A stretch of DNA of 64,000 bases from Hermatobates lingyangjiaoensis (GCA_026182355.1 JAPFBL010000047.1:186001-250000); one strand, 5' to 3'; shown: positions 50,446 through 62,126, counted from the first letter of the stretch. Notes: generated from the sequence alone by a model not told the origin. Numbers and translations are program-made.

Positions 50446-51346
50446 TTCGATATATAAAAATTGGCTTATGATTCATATTGTGTACTGCAAAGAAATAGCA
50501 TGTTCAGTGAGAACCAATTATAATTTTATTATACTTTCTGAAAAATGATAGCCCATATAACGGATAATGTGATGTATAAATTAGGGTTGATAATGCAATT
50601 TGCAGTTTAAATCTCAGGCATCAACTATTTTATGCTTTCTATTTTAACTTACGAGTATATAACCTCTTTCTATATAACCTCGTTTTACTGTTGACAAGTC
50701 GTCGCGATGGTTTGTGATTAACTCCTGTGGGTGGGGAAGCGTTGGAAACACGCTGTATAAACTCCTTTACAACTTGGACGGTACCTTTATATTTTGTTGG
50801 GAATTATTCGGGGACAAAATTACTTATCTTGAAGAATAGAAAATAAGTTGGTTTTTCCACTATTAAAGGTTGGAATTCAATAAGATAGGCATTGAAGAAT
50901 GATATCTTAAAAATTTAATTTTATTCACAGGCCAGTGTAACTCTAGTTAAACGAGTAAAGTCACTTGGGCTTTATGTCATTAACATTTTACTACGTGTTA
51001 TAATAATGTTCGTCTCATTCAAATAAGTCAGTTAAGCTGACTATAAATGAGTTTGTTTTCTTAAGTTCATTTGTAGTGTTGTTAACCATAGATAACTCTA
51101 AATTTTTTCCCAATTTGATAAATTCATGAAAATTATTATGATGAAGAATTTAGGTACGTTTCTGTTTTACAGTCACAACAAAGTGGAAGGAGAATTGTGG
51201 GCAATCCGTCTTATGTTGCATCAGTCATGAGCAACATTTGGTGACCTGGGGGCCGCATTATATAATTGCCAACGGACTTCGGGCTGCATAGTAATTTCTG
51301 TGGTGTTTCAGTGTACATACATACATAGAGTTTATATGTATAATTC

Positions 51347-51348
<2 letters not shown>

Positions 51349-51379
<31 letters not shown>
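51349..51379. repeat. (TA)n tract at left border of the PLE palindrome
   Basis: TA units directly abut the 3' end of the left, minus-strand PLE arm. Confidence 0.9.
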
Positions 51380-51380
<1 letters not shown>

Positions 51381-52049
51381 CACAAAGCACGACACAGAAA
51401 AGAGAATACAAAGAAAACTTACAGAATTCAATATTTCGAACTGTTGTTCGTCATCAGGAGAGTAGACTAGTAGAGAGGACGAAGTGAGAGAGATCTCCCC
51501 ACGTCGAAGAACGGAGCGCGAATGAAGAAATAAAGAGTCAACCGAAGAGAGCAGCACTAGCGTAAAAAAGGAGCTAGGCACTAAACGTCGGAGAACGGAG
51601 AAAGCAAAAACAATAGATAAAATTATAAAATTAAAAATTATAAATTAAAAATTATAAAAAAGGAAATAAAAAAAAAATAAATAAATAAAATGAAAAAAAA
51701 AATATATATATAATAAAAAAAGGGAAAAAAAATATATATATAATAATAAAATAAAAAAAAAAAATATATATATATGAATATGAATATATAAGTTAAAAAT
51801 AAAAGGAAAAACAAATAAAAGTTAACGCTTCTGATTTAAACCGGGATCTGATCGGGCCCCCAATAACCATATGTGGGCCTCCTCAGACGCTCTTAATGTC
51901 AAACTACGGTCATCAGTGGTCACTAGCTTAATGATTTGAACAGAAAAGCAGTCATTAAAAGAAAGGTTATGACTGTTGGCATGGATAGCTACAGGAAGCT
52001 GTTTGCGCTGACCGACCGAAGCTCTATGGTTGTTCAAACGCTCATTGAG
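51377..52049 (-). pseudogene. PLE 3' end, left arm of palindrome: GIY-YIG endonuclease C-terminus and 3' UTR
   Basis: From about 52075 the minus strand reads FYIGMTSTKLNERLNNHRAS, then VAIHANSHNLSFNDCFS, TLRASEEAHIWLLGARSD and PGLNQKR before the stop at about 51825. The YIG, the R of NERLNNHR, the HxxxH-like block, the E of EEAHIWLL and the GLN end are the landmarks of Penelope GIY-YIG nucleases. The A/T-rich 3' UTR follows and ends with a hammerhead-like motif at 51434-51457 next to (TA)n. The reading frame is open over the 80 codons shown, unlike the decayed copies elsewhere, so it is younger. RT and the N-terminal part are missing. Confidence 0.9.
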
Positions 52050-52078
52050 CTTGGTAGAAGTCATACCAATGTAGAATG
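52050..52078. repeat. 29-base spacer at the centre of the PLE palindrome
   Basis: This is the only unpaired part between the arms. It codes for the end of the YIGMTSTK segment of the left arm, so the right arm begins about nine codons further into the gene than the left copy. Confidence 0.85.
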
Positions 52079-52751
52079 CTCAATGAGCGTTTGAACAACC
52101 ATAGAGCTTCGGTCGGTCAGCGCAAACAGCTTCCTGTAGCTATCCATGCCAACAGCCATAACCTTTCTTTTAATGACTGCTTTTCTGTTCAAATCATTAA
52201 GCTAGTGACCACTGATGACCGTAGTTTGACATTAAGAGCGTCTGAGGAGGCCCACATATGGTTATTGGGGCCCCGATCAGATCCCGGTTTAAATCAGAAG
52301 CGTTAACTTTTATTTGTTTTTCCTTTTATTTTTAACTTATATATTCATATTCATATATATATATTTTTTTTTTATTTTATTATTATATATATATTTTTTT
52401 TCCCTTTTTTTATTATATATATATTTTTTTTTTCATTTTATTTATTTATTTTTTTTTTTATTTCCTTTTTTATAATTTTTAATTTATAATATTTAATTTT
52501 ATAATTTTATCTATTGTTTTTGCTTTCTCCGTTCTCCGACGTTTAGTGCCTAGCTCCTTTTTTACGCTAGTGCTGCTCTCTTCGGTTGACTCTTTATTTC
52601 TTCATTCGCGCTCCGTTCTTCGACGTGGGGAGATCTCTCTCACTTCGTCCTCTCTACTAGTCTACTCTCCTGATGACGAACAACAGTTCGAAATATTGAA
52701 TTCTGTAAGTTTTCTTTGTATTCTCTTTTCTGTGTCGTGCTTTGTGTAATT
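52079..52751 (+). pseudogene. PLE 3' end, right arm of palindrome
   Basis: This mirrors 51377-52049 with only a few differences. It is open from LNERLNNHRASVGQRKQLP through TLRASEEAHIWLLGPRSDP to GLNQKR and a stop at about 52306, then the same 3' UTR. The hammerhead-like motif at 52670-52693 is CTGATGA, C, a stem GAAC/GTTC with loop AACA, then GAAA. It differs from the left arm by, for example, one Ala/Pro codon change. A (TA)n tract (52758-52786) follows directly. Confidence 0.9.
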
Positions 52752-52754
52752 TAA

Positions 52755-52757
<3 letters not shown>

Positions 52758-52786
<29 letters not shown>
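52758..52786. repeat. (TA)n tract between two convergent PLE 3' ends
   Basis: It separates the plus-strand 3' end of the palindrome's right arm from the minus-strand 3' end of another PLE family at 52787. Confidence 0.9.
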
Positions 52787-52791
<5 letters not shown>

Positions 52792-53075
52792 ATATTCAAA
52801 CTACAATAAGAAATGGGAAAAAATACTAAGATCTTTCAACTGTAACAAGTAGTCTTCGTCAGAGTCAATACCCGACTAAAACACAAGATGAAGAAACATC
52901 ATGGTAAGGGGTTGAGAAGAGTGGGAGGGAAAAGAGGTGTTTTAAAAGAGTGTAAATTGCAGGAAAGGACAATAGTCCAGGAGGAAGGCATGTTTGGGTA
53001 AACAAAGGAGTTTAGTAAGAAAAAGTAAAAAAACTATTCGCTTGCTTCCTATCCTATTAGAGTAACCATTGTTGG
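52787..53075 (-). repeat. PLE 3' UTR with hammerhead-like end (second family)
   Basis: It is closely similar to 56065-56345: TCAAACTACAATAAGAAATG, ACTAAGATCTTTCAACTGTA, AACATCATGGTAAGGGGTTG, GACAATAGTCCAGGAGG and AAAAACTATTCGCTTGC. The minus strand carries CTGACGAAGACTACTTGTTA then GTTGAAAGATCTTAG, a hammerhead-like order. Confidence 0.8.
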
Positions 53076-53079
53076 TTAC

Positions 53080-55560
53080 TTTTTAGGAATTATATTTAGA
53101 CTAACGTTCAAAGCCAAAATCATCTTCAGTATGTAACATATTCTTAAAGTGAGTATAACAATTAATCAAAACTGTTACCCAACTGAGAGATAAATAGCTA
53201 TTTCTTTTATAAATCTAGAAGCAGGGAATTTTTTTAAATTAGCTGAATTTCATATAATATAAACTATTCAAAAGACGCATATATGAACATCAGCCATGTA
53301 AGAGTCACTGCAGCTGAAAGATTAGTAGTCTTCAGCAAACGGGAACATTCAGCACTTTTTTTATAACAAAGAAGTGTTTATGTTATATATTCATCAATAT
53401 ATTACGGTTTTTTTTAAACTCAGCTCTATTTTGACATGGATCCAAAGTGTGGGGTCATCTCTCTCTATCATAGGTTTACCATAAGTATAGTTTAATGATC
53501 ATATACAAGTTGAGTTGGTTGACTTTGACGGCTTTACATACCCAGGCATGGCATACAGAGCACTTCTACCCTGAAATTATGTTTGGTATTCTTAGCTTTA
53601 CTTTTCTCTAAGTAAGGTGATGATAAAACAAATACACTTGATATTATTGACTTCATTTTTGTTTGCTTTGTATGATATCTTTATACCCTTGGATCTGCAC
53701 CCAAATTGTTGGATCACTCTACAAGTCACACTATTTAATTTATTGTAATGAATTCGTTATATATGATGTACTTAGTCTAATAAGTAGTGAAATATGCTTT
53801 ATTATTTTTGGAAATATTTCATTTTTAAAAAGGTACTTTTTTTTATGTATTTTATATCATAAAAGTACCGTTTTCCAGCTTTTCTGGTTGATTTAGTAAT
53901 TTAAAATTTTAATCAACTTTAATGCATTCATTTAATTAAATAAATATCAATTTTATGAATCTTAGATCATTACAAATGAGAATATGACACTAAAAATAGC
54001 AATTGTTAAGTTCTGCCGGTAGCCATTTTGTGTTATTTGTTTACTTTACACTTAGTAAATTCTTAAAATACATTTTATTTAATTGATTAGAAGAAAGTTA
54101 CTTTTCAAGTCAAAAATAATAATCAAAATCCATTTGAAGTTCAAAATGCTTTAAAATTTAACACATTAATTAACAAACAATTGCGTAACAATTCCCATAA
54201 TTAAACTACAAAACTAATGTGCTTTAAAAAAACTAAAGCAAATTAAAATAATTATTTATATCAGTAATTAATTTGTAGTTAATGTTATAATAATGTACTA
54301 ATGTGACCAAAATAATTTAACATTTTAATTAACTATTAAAACCTCGTCGAATTCACACATTACTAATCCATCAGATGACATCACTATTTGTTAGTGATTT
54401 GATTACAAATATCATCCAATATTATGCGCATTCAGATGTGTTTTTGTTTGATTGTATGATTGGGAGTTTGATTCTCTAAATGATGCTGATGGATGTTTCC
54501 TGTACTTTTCACAAATTGCATCACAATCATTAAACAGTCCAATTATTGTCCAACCTTCGCCAAATATTTAAAACAATTATTTCTCCATTATATTAGCCAC
54601 ATTAAAACAAATAATTAAACTGATTTTTCATATTTTATACAATGTATAGTGTATCCAATATACGTGAGTGTAAACCACACCAGATTTTTTAAGATGTCTG
54701 GATACGTATCTGAGACTGTACTACATTAATTTTTTAATCACTATGTATGTCACACTGTTTGATAAGTCTTAAACAAATTTAAGAAGTTTACAGTATTTGC
54801 GTAGAAATAAATTTATTACTTTTTGATTAATATTGCTTCATGAAAAAAAGAACACTATCGTACTTTATGTCGAAACCTGTCTTATCTATTATCTTTTTGT
54901 GCTTATTCGGCAAATGCTGAATAATCTTTTTAATACTGTATTGTTATTCGTGCTGACTAAACACTTCATTAATTTTTTAATGTTTTAGAAAACATTATGC
55001 CACAAATAAGATACTAATAAGTACCATTTGAAGTCACTTGTCAGATTGGTTCACCTAATTTAATTTTAATTCTCTGAAATTCCAAATAAAAAATTTACTC
55101 GAATTAGAATTTTTGAAGAATTACAAAAATACTCAATTGAATATATATATTTTAAAAATAAATATTGTATGACTATTAATACTTGTTAAAATAAAATATA
55201 CACATTTTAAATTGAACATTAAACATTTCAATTAATACATATGTAAAATAATCCAAATGCAATTTATATGATAACATTCTTTATTAATAACTTCTCTGTG
55301 TTTTTGTAAACTTCTTTAATTAAATCATACGCAGAGCAAGTTGCGAGTACACTGGTTTTTGCCAAAGATGCAGCTTAATGATTTGTATTTAGATTGTTAC
55401 AGTAAAATAAATAATTAATTGGCACCGTTGTTAAATGACACATTTTCTTATGATAAATTTGAGCTTAGACTATTTTATATTTTCCTTTTGTAATAAACAA
55501 TAATTAATAATTATGCATTTGAAATGAGTATTTTCAGAAATGTTTATTAACTTTCTGGAA
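53080..55560. other. AT-rich intron sequence; LINE-tail fragment near 54590-54695
   Basis: ATTAGCCACATTAAAACAAA and, further on, GTGAGTGTAAACCACACCAG-ATTTTTT match the LINE tail seen at 7560-7680. The rest is unrecognised. No exon of the stomatin family is visible. Confidence 0.45.
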
Positions 55561-55609
55561 TAGTTTCTACTGATTTCTTTTAATTCTAAGGGAACATTGT
55601 GTTTTGCAG

Positions 55610-55682
55610 GTCGTCCAAGAGTACGAGAGAGCAGTAATATTCAGACTTGGACGACTTATGTCTGGTGGAGCCAAAGGACCAG
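55610..55682 (+). CDS. Stomatin/MEC-2-like protein, exon 3 (start of SPFH/band 7 domain)
   Basis: This 73-base exon has a TTTTGCAG acceptor and a GTAAGA donor. It encodes VVQEYERAVIFRLGRL followed by MSGGAKGP plus one base of the next Gly codon. The EYERAVIFRLGRL...GGAKGPG motif is the highly conserved entry to the SPFH/band 7 domain of stomatin, MEC-2 and UNC-1 proteins and is diagnostic of the family. It continues in frame from the Lys codon that ends exon 2. The exon leaves in phase 1, so the following exon should complete GPG and continue with the first beta-strands of the domain. That exon was not found before position 64000, so intron 3 is at least 8.3 kb and the gene is partial here. 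Confidence 0.96.
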
Positions 55683-55974
55683 GTAAGACACCACACAATA
55701 TTTCTTTTTCATCCAATACTAAACAGATTGTAAAGATATAAACACTAAATATATACAACTTCTTCGGAGATAGGAATGTAAATATTTCTAATACTGTATT
55801 AATTACATTGACTTCTAGAATTCATGAAATCGTTTCAACTTATTAAACATTCAACTAGAAAATACAGTTTAAATTTAGATTTCTTCATTTTATTTTAGAA
55901 AATTTCATGGCCAGATTGATTGATTACTAGTGTTTAAAATAATGATCGTACTGAACGTGACAACACTGCTAGTC

Positions 55975-56064
55975 CCCAACCGTCAAACGAAAATTAGACA
56001 CTGTGAATGTGTTCATCCCTTTACTCTGTATCTATAGTTTACTGTGAAACGTATATATATATAT
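55975..56064 (+). repeat. PLE-end border and short (TA)n
   Basis: ACGAAAATTAGACACTGTGAATGTG resembles the plus-strand end CCGAAATTTAGAGATGGCAAGTGTG at 62379-62403. A TA run at 56050-56064 then joins it to the minus-strand PLE end at 56065. Confidence 0.5.
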
Positions 56065-57190
56065 ATACATTATCAAACCACAATATGAAATAGGAAAAAA
56101 AGACTAAGAACTTTCAACTGTAACAAGCGGTCTTCAGATCAGAGTCAAAACCCCAACTAAAACACTAGATGCAGAAACATCATGGTGAGGGGTTAAGAGG
56201 AGTGGGAGGGAAGAGTGGTATTTTACAGGGTGTAAAGTTCAGGAAAAGACAATAGTCCAGGGTGGGATGTTTGAGAAACAAAGGAGTACAGTATGAAAAA
56301 GTAAAAAACTATTCGCTAGCTGTCAATCCTCTTAGATGAGGCTATTAGTATTGTTAGGAGTATTAGCTTATATCCTTCGTTAGGACTGAGTCAAGTTTGA
56401 ACAAACCGTTACTAATGTTTATAACATTTGATCTATTAAATTTTATCACAGAAGATTCAATAATATTTCTTAACAATATCGATTTTTCATAGGAAATGAA
56501 TTAGCTCCGGTCCAACCAATATGATGGTTTTCATTATTTATATGCAAGAATAATGTGTTACTCTTTTCCTGTCTATTTAAGGGTAATCCTTATGTTTCTT
56601 GACCAATCCAAGCATATATGGCAAAGGAGATTAGCAATTAGTTCGGGTTGATTTTTTAAGATAGCTATAATCTTTTTATTAAAACTACTATTTGCCCTTT
56701 CCAAAGGATTGGACCTTAACTTTCTATACACATTTTTATCTTTTAACATAGTCTTAATTTTATTTCCGTAATCTTTTTTATTTAATATTACAGTTATTTT
56801 TGATTTATCGGCTTTAATAATGTTGATAGTGTTATCTTTTTTAAGTTTTTAAGACTGACAAAATGTCTACTTTACTAACAACATCACTGTTTTCTGAAAG
56901 TTCGTATACCATTCCTTTTAATATATTTAAATTATCAATTTCAATATTATTTATTTTTTTAGCGTTACAAAAACTTTTGTTTTTGTAACATAATTTAAAT
57001 TTCTACTTTTAGGAACAAAATTTAACCGTATACTAATGCTGCTACTATATTATTGTCTAATATTTTGTCTCATAAATTGAAAACTAACTTTCTACTTTTA
57101 TTTTGATTTCACGGGCTATTCTCAATTAAGGTCTAAAGTTTTTTATTATGTACTTTTAAAAACTGGTACATACTTTTCTAAGTTGACAAT
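56065..57190 (-). pseudogene. Penelope-like element: 5' RT region joined to 3' UTR
   Basis: The minus strand reads FVPKSRNLNYVTKTKVFVT (about 56990-57045), INNIEIDNLNILKGMVYELS, then INIIKADKSKITVILNKKDY (about 56780-56835), LKDKNVYRKLRSNPLERANS and LKNQPELIANLL. These match the N-terminal region and first RT motifs of PLEs (IIKADKG..VVI; KLxxNPT). From about 56490 the coding match stops and a 3' UTR with hammerhead-like core (CTGAAGACCGC...GTTGAAAGTTCTTAG, about 56105-56140) runs to (TA)n. The palm core and GIY-YIG domain are missing, so the copy is internally deleted. Stops are also present. Confidence 0.82.
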
Positions 57191-57800
57191 AAATATAATC
57201 AAAGGCTACTTTCCTCCAAGCCGATGGGATGAGCTGAATAGGATGATTTGTCTTAAGCACCGAATCACTAAAAGCTAATTTTACTTCACTCCAGCAGAAA
57301 TAAATATGTTTTTTAGTAATAAAAAATGGAAATTATCAAAGTGACTTTGAGAAATGTTTACCAAACATTTAGAAATTAGAGAATTAAGTATTACTTTTTC
57401 ATGTTTCTTATTACATGTTTTTCTTACAGTCCTACAATATTTGCAAACGTATCTTTGGTAGTTTTAATCAGTTTTTCAAGCCTAATAACATCCCAATGAA
57501 CCAACTTAATTTCTATGTTTAACAAACATGTTTTAAACTGTATATATTTGATTGACACATTTGAAAAACGTTGACATATGTTTTAAAAATACTTCTTCAC
57601 TTCTATACCAAAGAAGAAAAATGTTATCATTCTTCCTTCTTACCAGAGAATTGTTGAGCTTCAAAAGTTGTTTTGCTTCATTTAATGCACTGTTTCCAAA
57701 CATGCTGCCAAGAGATTTGAAGAACCCTATATTGATGTTAACGGATGTGCTGACACATGTGAGTGTGTGTATATGGAAATAGTTTAATATATTTTTAATA
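57191..57800. other. Unrecognised stretch upstream of the PLE
   Basis: A 76-codon plus-strand open stretch (57552-57782) shows no known motif. It may be the antisense of the 5' PLE sequence. Confidence 0.35.
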
Positions 57801-57806
57801 GTTTAA

Positions 57807-59448
57807 AAAAAAATCTGGAGTGGACTACACTCTACTTTACTATAAGTAACTTAATGTCAAATTTCTTGAGTATATAAAACATAACGTCTCATTTAAGCAT
57901 AACATAAACATCTAAATGGCATATAATTATTAGCCTGTCATTCCTGAGGTATATACAGATATACAGGTAGTACAGATTGAAGGACATATCAATTTATAAG
58001 TTTATTTTTGTACATCACAAATAATTTATTATTTGAAAATAATTTCATTAGTATAACTACAGCAGTAATAACATTTTTGAAAAACCAAAGTGAACATTTC
58101 TTGAAACGAAATAGTATCCTACAAGAGAACATGGCTATTGTTCAAATAGCCAGTAGATTTCTTACATCGTTTACTTGACATCCTTCTACATTGAATATTA
58201 ATGTAAAATTTTCAAATTTGAAACAGTAAAATACTCTTTTTTTCTCTGAAAAACTTCTTAAACAGCGAAGAAAATGTTGTTTTAGGGTGATTTGTTAATT
58301 AAAGATGTACGATAATTACAGTTATTAATCTCTAAACGAAAGATTTCAATTTTGAATTATCTTTTCCATTTTTGGTTTTTAACAGAATTATTATACTGGG
58401 AATTCTATGGCTTCTTAGTATTTAATAAGATCATTTTCCTTCCCCTTTGTCAAATAACATATATACGAATTTTTTTTTAATGAGTGTTATCATTTACCTG
58501 CACAATATTATTCCTCTTACATCTCTTATAAGTCCATAATATATTTTCATTTTTCCATTAGAAACATCAATTTTATCTCAGTGGATTCGCTCAAAAAATT
58601 TCTAAGTCAATGTAAACAATGTAAAAAAATACAAAAAATTCGACAAGTATAGCAGGTGATCTCTTAGTCTAGAATAAACAAACAGTTTTTATATCGTTAT
58701 TGCTCTTTCCCGTAATTGAAACTTCCTGAATTTTTTTTTGTGAATTGCTAATTTTTTGTTCCATTTTTGGTCAAATTTTCATTTTTTTTTTAACGAGCCG
58801 TTTAGCGTCAAAAAATCATTTTCTGAAAACAGAAATCGTACTGTAACGCCCTTTTAGCGAAAGTATTTTCAAAAAAAAAATATCTCAACCCATTCGCCAT
58901 ATAATGTTCTATTTGTAGGCATAGTTTCATTCTTGTCCGTCAAACAGTATGGCTTGTATCGCTCTCACAAGGTTTGAGATTGAATTATAAGTCAAAATTT
59001 TTACATTTTATTGAAAAAAAAATTTCCTGTTGTCTTAAAATTCTGAATATATTTTTCGTTTGTTGCATTTGTAACTTCAATGATAATGTCAAAATTTCAA
59101 AACTCTAGGGTTATCAGTTTAGGAGAAATAAATGTTTTAAAAAAAACGGTTTTTGGCAAAAAAAGTGACTTTCCCATCATGCATAATTCTTCCCAAACAA
59201 TAGGGATCTTCGCCTAAATGGGGCCCATTTTTGTGTAAAATATCAACTTGATCCATCAAAGATTCTGGACCGTAGCGTGGTAACAAGCAATGCTAACACA
59301 CGCACCCACCCACCCACCCACCCACACACACACAGACATCATCGTAAAAACGTCATAAAACGACTTCTGAGACCTCAAAACATGTAATTCCGTCAAAATC
59401 TCGAGACCGAATTTTTTCACGATCACTATACTTTACTTATAGTAAAGT
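57807..59448 (+). repeat. 1.64-kb repeat unit, tandem copy 1
   Basis: The unit starts AAAAAATCTGGAGTGG...CTACTTTACTATAAGTAA and ends CGATCACTATACTTTACTTA-TAGTAAAGTA, so its ends are inverted versions of ACTTTACTATAAGTAA. It contains a CACCC/CA tract at 59299-59335 and no convincing reading frame. The next copy follows without spacer. The nature of the unit (non-autonomous DNA element or satellite-like) is open. Confidence 0.88.
59299..59335. repeat. (CACC)n-(CA)n tract inside copy 1
   Basis: Five CACC-type units followed by CA units. The tandem copy has the same tract at about 60943-60973, shorter by two units. Confidence 0.9.
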
Positions 59449-61088
59449 AAAAAATCTGGAGTGGCCTACACTCTACTTTACTATAAGTAAATAAATGTCA
59501 AATTTCTTGAGTATATAAAACATAACGTCTCATTTAAGCATAACGTAAACATCTAAATGGGATATAATTATTAGCCTTTCATTCCTGAGGTAGTACTGAT
59601 AGTGATTGAAGGACATATCATTTTATAAGCTTATTTTTGTACATTACAGATAATTTATTATTTGCAAATAATTTCATTAGTATAACTACAGCAGTAATAA
59701 CATTTTTGAAAAACCAAAGTGAACATTTCTTGAAACGATTTATTCTCCCACAAGAGAATGGCTTTCGTTCAAACAGCCAATAGATTCCTTACATCGTTTA
59801 CTTGACATCCTTCTACATTGAATATTAAAGTAAAATTTTTAAATTTAATACAGGAAAATACCCTTTTTTTCTCTGAAAAACATCTTAAACTGCGAAGAAA
59901 ATGTTGTTTTTAGGGTGACTTGTTAATTAAAGATGTACGATAATTACAGTTATTAATCTCTAAACGAAAGATTCCAATTATGAATTATCATTTACATTTT
60001 TGGTCTTTTATAGAATTATCATACTGGGAATTTTAATCTTTAAAATAATAATAATAATAAGCTTCTTAGTATTTAATAAGATCATTTTCCTTCCCCTTTG
60101 TCAAATAACATATATACGAATTTTTTCTCAGCGAGTGTTATCATTTTCCTGCACAATATTATTCCTCTTACATCTCATATAATTCAATAAACAATTTAAA
60201 CTGTTCCTTTATAAAATCAATTTTATCTCAGTGGATTCGCTCAAAAAATTTCTAAGTCAATGTAAACAATGTAAAAAAATACAAAAAATTTGACATGTAT
60301 AGCAGGTGATCTCTTAGTCTAGGGTAAACAAAGAGTTTTTATATCGTTATTGCTCTTTCCCGTAATTGAAACTTCATGATTTTTTTTTTATAAATTGCTA
60401 ATTTTTTGTTCCATTTTTGCTCAAATTTTCATTATTTTTTAATCAGCCGTTTAGCGTCAAAAAATCATTTTCTGAAAACACAAATTGTACTATAACGCCC
60501 CATTAGCGAATGTAATTTTAAAAAAAAATATCTCAACTCATTTTCCATATAATGTTCTATTTTTAAGCATAGTTTCATTTTGATCCATCAAACAGTATGG
60601 CTTGTATCGCTCTCACAAGGTTTGAGATTGAATTATATGTCAAAATTTTTACTTTTTATTGAAAAAAAAATATTTCCCGTTGTTTTAAAATTCTGAATAT
60701 ATTTTTCGTTTGTTGCATTTGAAACCTCAAAGATAATGTCAAAATTTCATAACTCTAGGGTTATCAGTTTAGGAGAAATAAATGTTTTAAAAAAAAACGG
60801 TTTTTGGCAAAAAAAGTGACTTTTACATCAGCATAATTCTTCCCAAACAATAGGGATTAATGAGGCCCATTTTTGTGTAAAATATCAACTTAATCCATCA
60901 AAGATTCTGGACCGTAGCGTGGTAACAAGCAATGCTAACACACGCACCCACCCACCCACCCACACACACACAGACATCATCGTAAAAACCTCATAAAACG
61001 ACTTCTGGGACCTCTAAACATGTAATTCCGTCAAAATCTCGAGATCGAATTTTTTCACGATCACTATACTTTACTTATAGTAAAGTAA
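59449..61088 (+). repeat. 1.64-kb repeat unit, tandem copy 2
   Basis: It follows copy 1 block by block over its whole length, with scattered substitutions and small indels. An example is an AATAATAATAATAA insertion near 60045 where copy 1 has none. The ends are the same as in copy 1. The high identity across about 1.6 kb of non-coding sequence implies a fairly recent duplication or insertion. Confidence 0.9.
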
Positions 61089-61317
61089 AAATAATTGAAT
61101 ATAGAAATAGTAATTCATATTTGTAAATATTATAACCAGTCACAAATATTATATGATTAAGTTCATATAACACACCTATGGTATCAAACAGTATATGGTA
61201 TCAAATCTATATATATATATATCACTCAACATTCGAAAAAACGATCCAAACTGGACGTAAATCAGCTCAAAAACGAAGAAAAGCAACAAACAGAGAAAGA
61301 GAATTTGAAATTTTCAA

Positions 61318-61628
61318 TCTCATTGCAACATATCGGTTTTTATTTAAAACCTTTTTCATAGGCAAAAGTATAGATTTTGAAACAGAAAAACTAAGTATTA
61401 CACTACAAATTATTTTACAAAGAAAAATAGCATGTGGATTTCAACAATATCTGTAGTTTGAATGAACATGTGACAATGTTTCAATGAAACTGAAGTTATT
61501 GTTGAAATTCACAGACTATTTTTCTTTGTAAAATAATTTGTAATGTAATACTTAGTTTTTCTGTTTCAAAATTTATTTTCTTCCTATGAAAAAGGTTTTA
61601 AATAAAAACTGAAACGTTGGCAATGAGA
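61318..61628. repeat. Inverted PLE ends (131-bp arms) with hammerhead-like motif
   Basis: The arms 61318-61448 and 61498-61628 are imperfect reverse complements. On the plus strand CCTATGAAAAAGGTTTTAAA, then a stem partner TAAAAACT and GAAACGTTGGC, keep the hammerhead order seen at 29981-30020, with the core mutated (CTATGA). A short TA run lies at 61209-61222 on the left. Confidence 0.7.
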
Positions 61629-61779
61629 GTTTAATTTGAACCTGAAGAACTGAACGAGTCCCGAAAAACTTTAGTTTAGTCAGCAAAAATCATACTAAAT
61701 CCCTATTAGATAATATATATATATATATTTAAAGTTATTATAAGAAAACAAAAAAGAGAGACTAACACTTACGATTATC

Positions 61780-61812
61780 TATCATTTCGGCTATCACGCC
61801 GTCCTCAAGAAA
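61780..61812 (-). ncRNA. Hammerhead-like motif of a PLE end
   Basis: The minus strand reads TTGAGGAC, a stem GGC/GCC around loop GTGATA, then GAAATGATAGA. The first core base is T instead of C, so activity is unlikely. It is adjacent to a decayed PLE end that continues to the (TA)n at 61889. Confidence 0.5.
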
Positions 61813-61883
61813 GGAAAAGGAAAAGGAACAGAGGAGCGGAGACGTGGAAATGTCACCGACAGACACAAAGTGACACACCACTT

Positions 61884-61888
<5 letters not shown>

Positions 61889-61935
<47 letters not shown>
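61889..61935. repeat. (TA)n microsatellite
   Basis: About 23 TA units. On the right a PLE-border phrase (GACGATCCAAACTGGACA) follows, matching 61240-61258. Confidence 0.95.
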
Positions 61936-61939
<4 letters not shown>

Positions 61940-62123
61940 TGATAAACGAAAAGACGATCCAAACTGGACACAATAACAGTTCAAAATTGAAGATAGGTAG
62001 CACAGAAAGTAAAAGAAACACATTTACAGACTCAAATTTTCGGATAATCGGTCGGTCGGATAGTCGGAGAAAAGAGAAAAGGAGACCAAGCACGTTGTAG
62101 ACGCAACGGCTAGTGACTAGCCG

Positions 62124-62126
<3 letters not shown>
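61940..62126 (-). repeat. PLE-end fragment with shared 30-base module
   Basis: It runs from the GACGATCCAAACTGGAC border to ACCAAGCACGTTGTAGACGC (62085), identical over 30 bases to 28351-28380. The end ACGGCTAGTGACTAGCCGT (62105-62123) is a perfect small hairpin. Confidence 0.65.

Larger units (their letters stand above)
36813..55609 (+). other. Intron 2 of the stomatin-like gene (about 18.8 kb)
   Basis: The intron is bounded by GTATTC at 36813 and TTTTGCAG ending at 55609, in phase 0. It contains a decayed PLE (40870-41690), LINE tails, a minus-strand SINE, (TA)n tracts and the large PLE palindrome. I found no further exon matching the stomatin family inside it. Confidence 0.9.

Noticed and set aside
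51378..51581. 67-codon frame, mirrored identically at 52546-52749
   Set aside because: It lies in the PLE 3' UTR downstream of the endonuclease stop and overlaps the hammerhead-like motif. Its identity in both arms reflects the palindrome and is not evidence of selection.
60000..60182. 60-codon frame inside the second 1.64-kb unit
   Set aside because: Not conserved in frame in the first copy, so unlikely to be a protein of the element.
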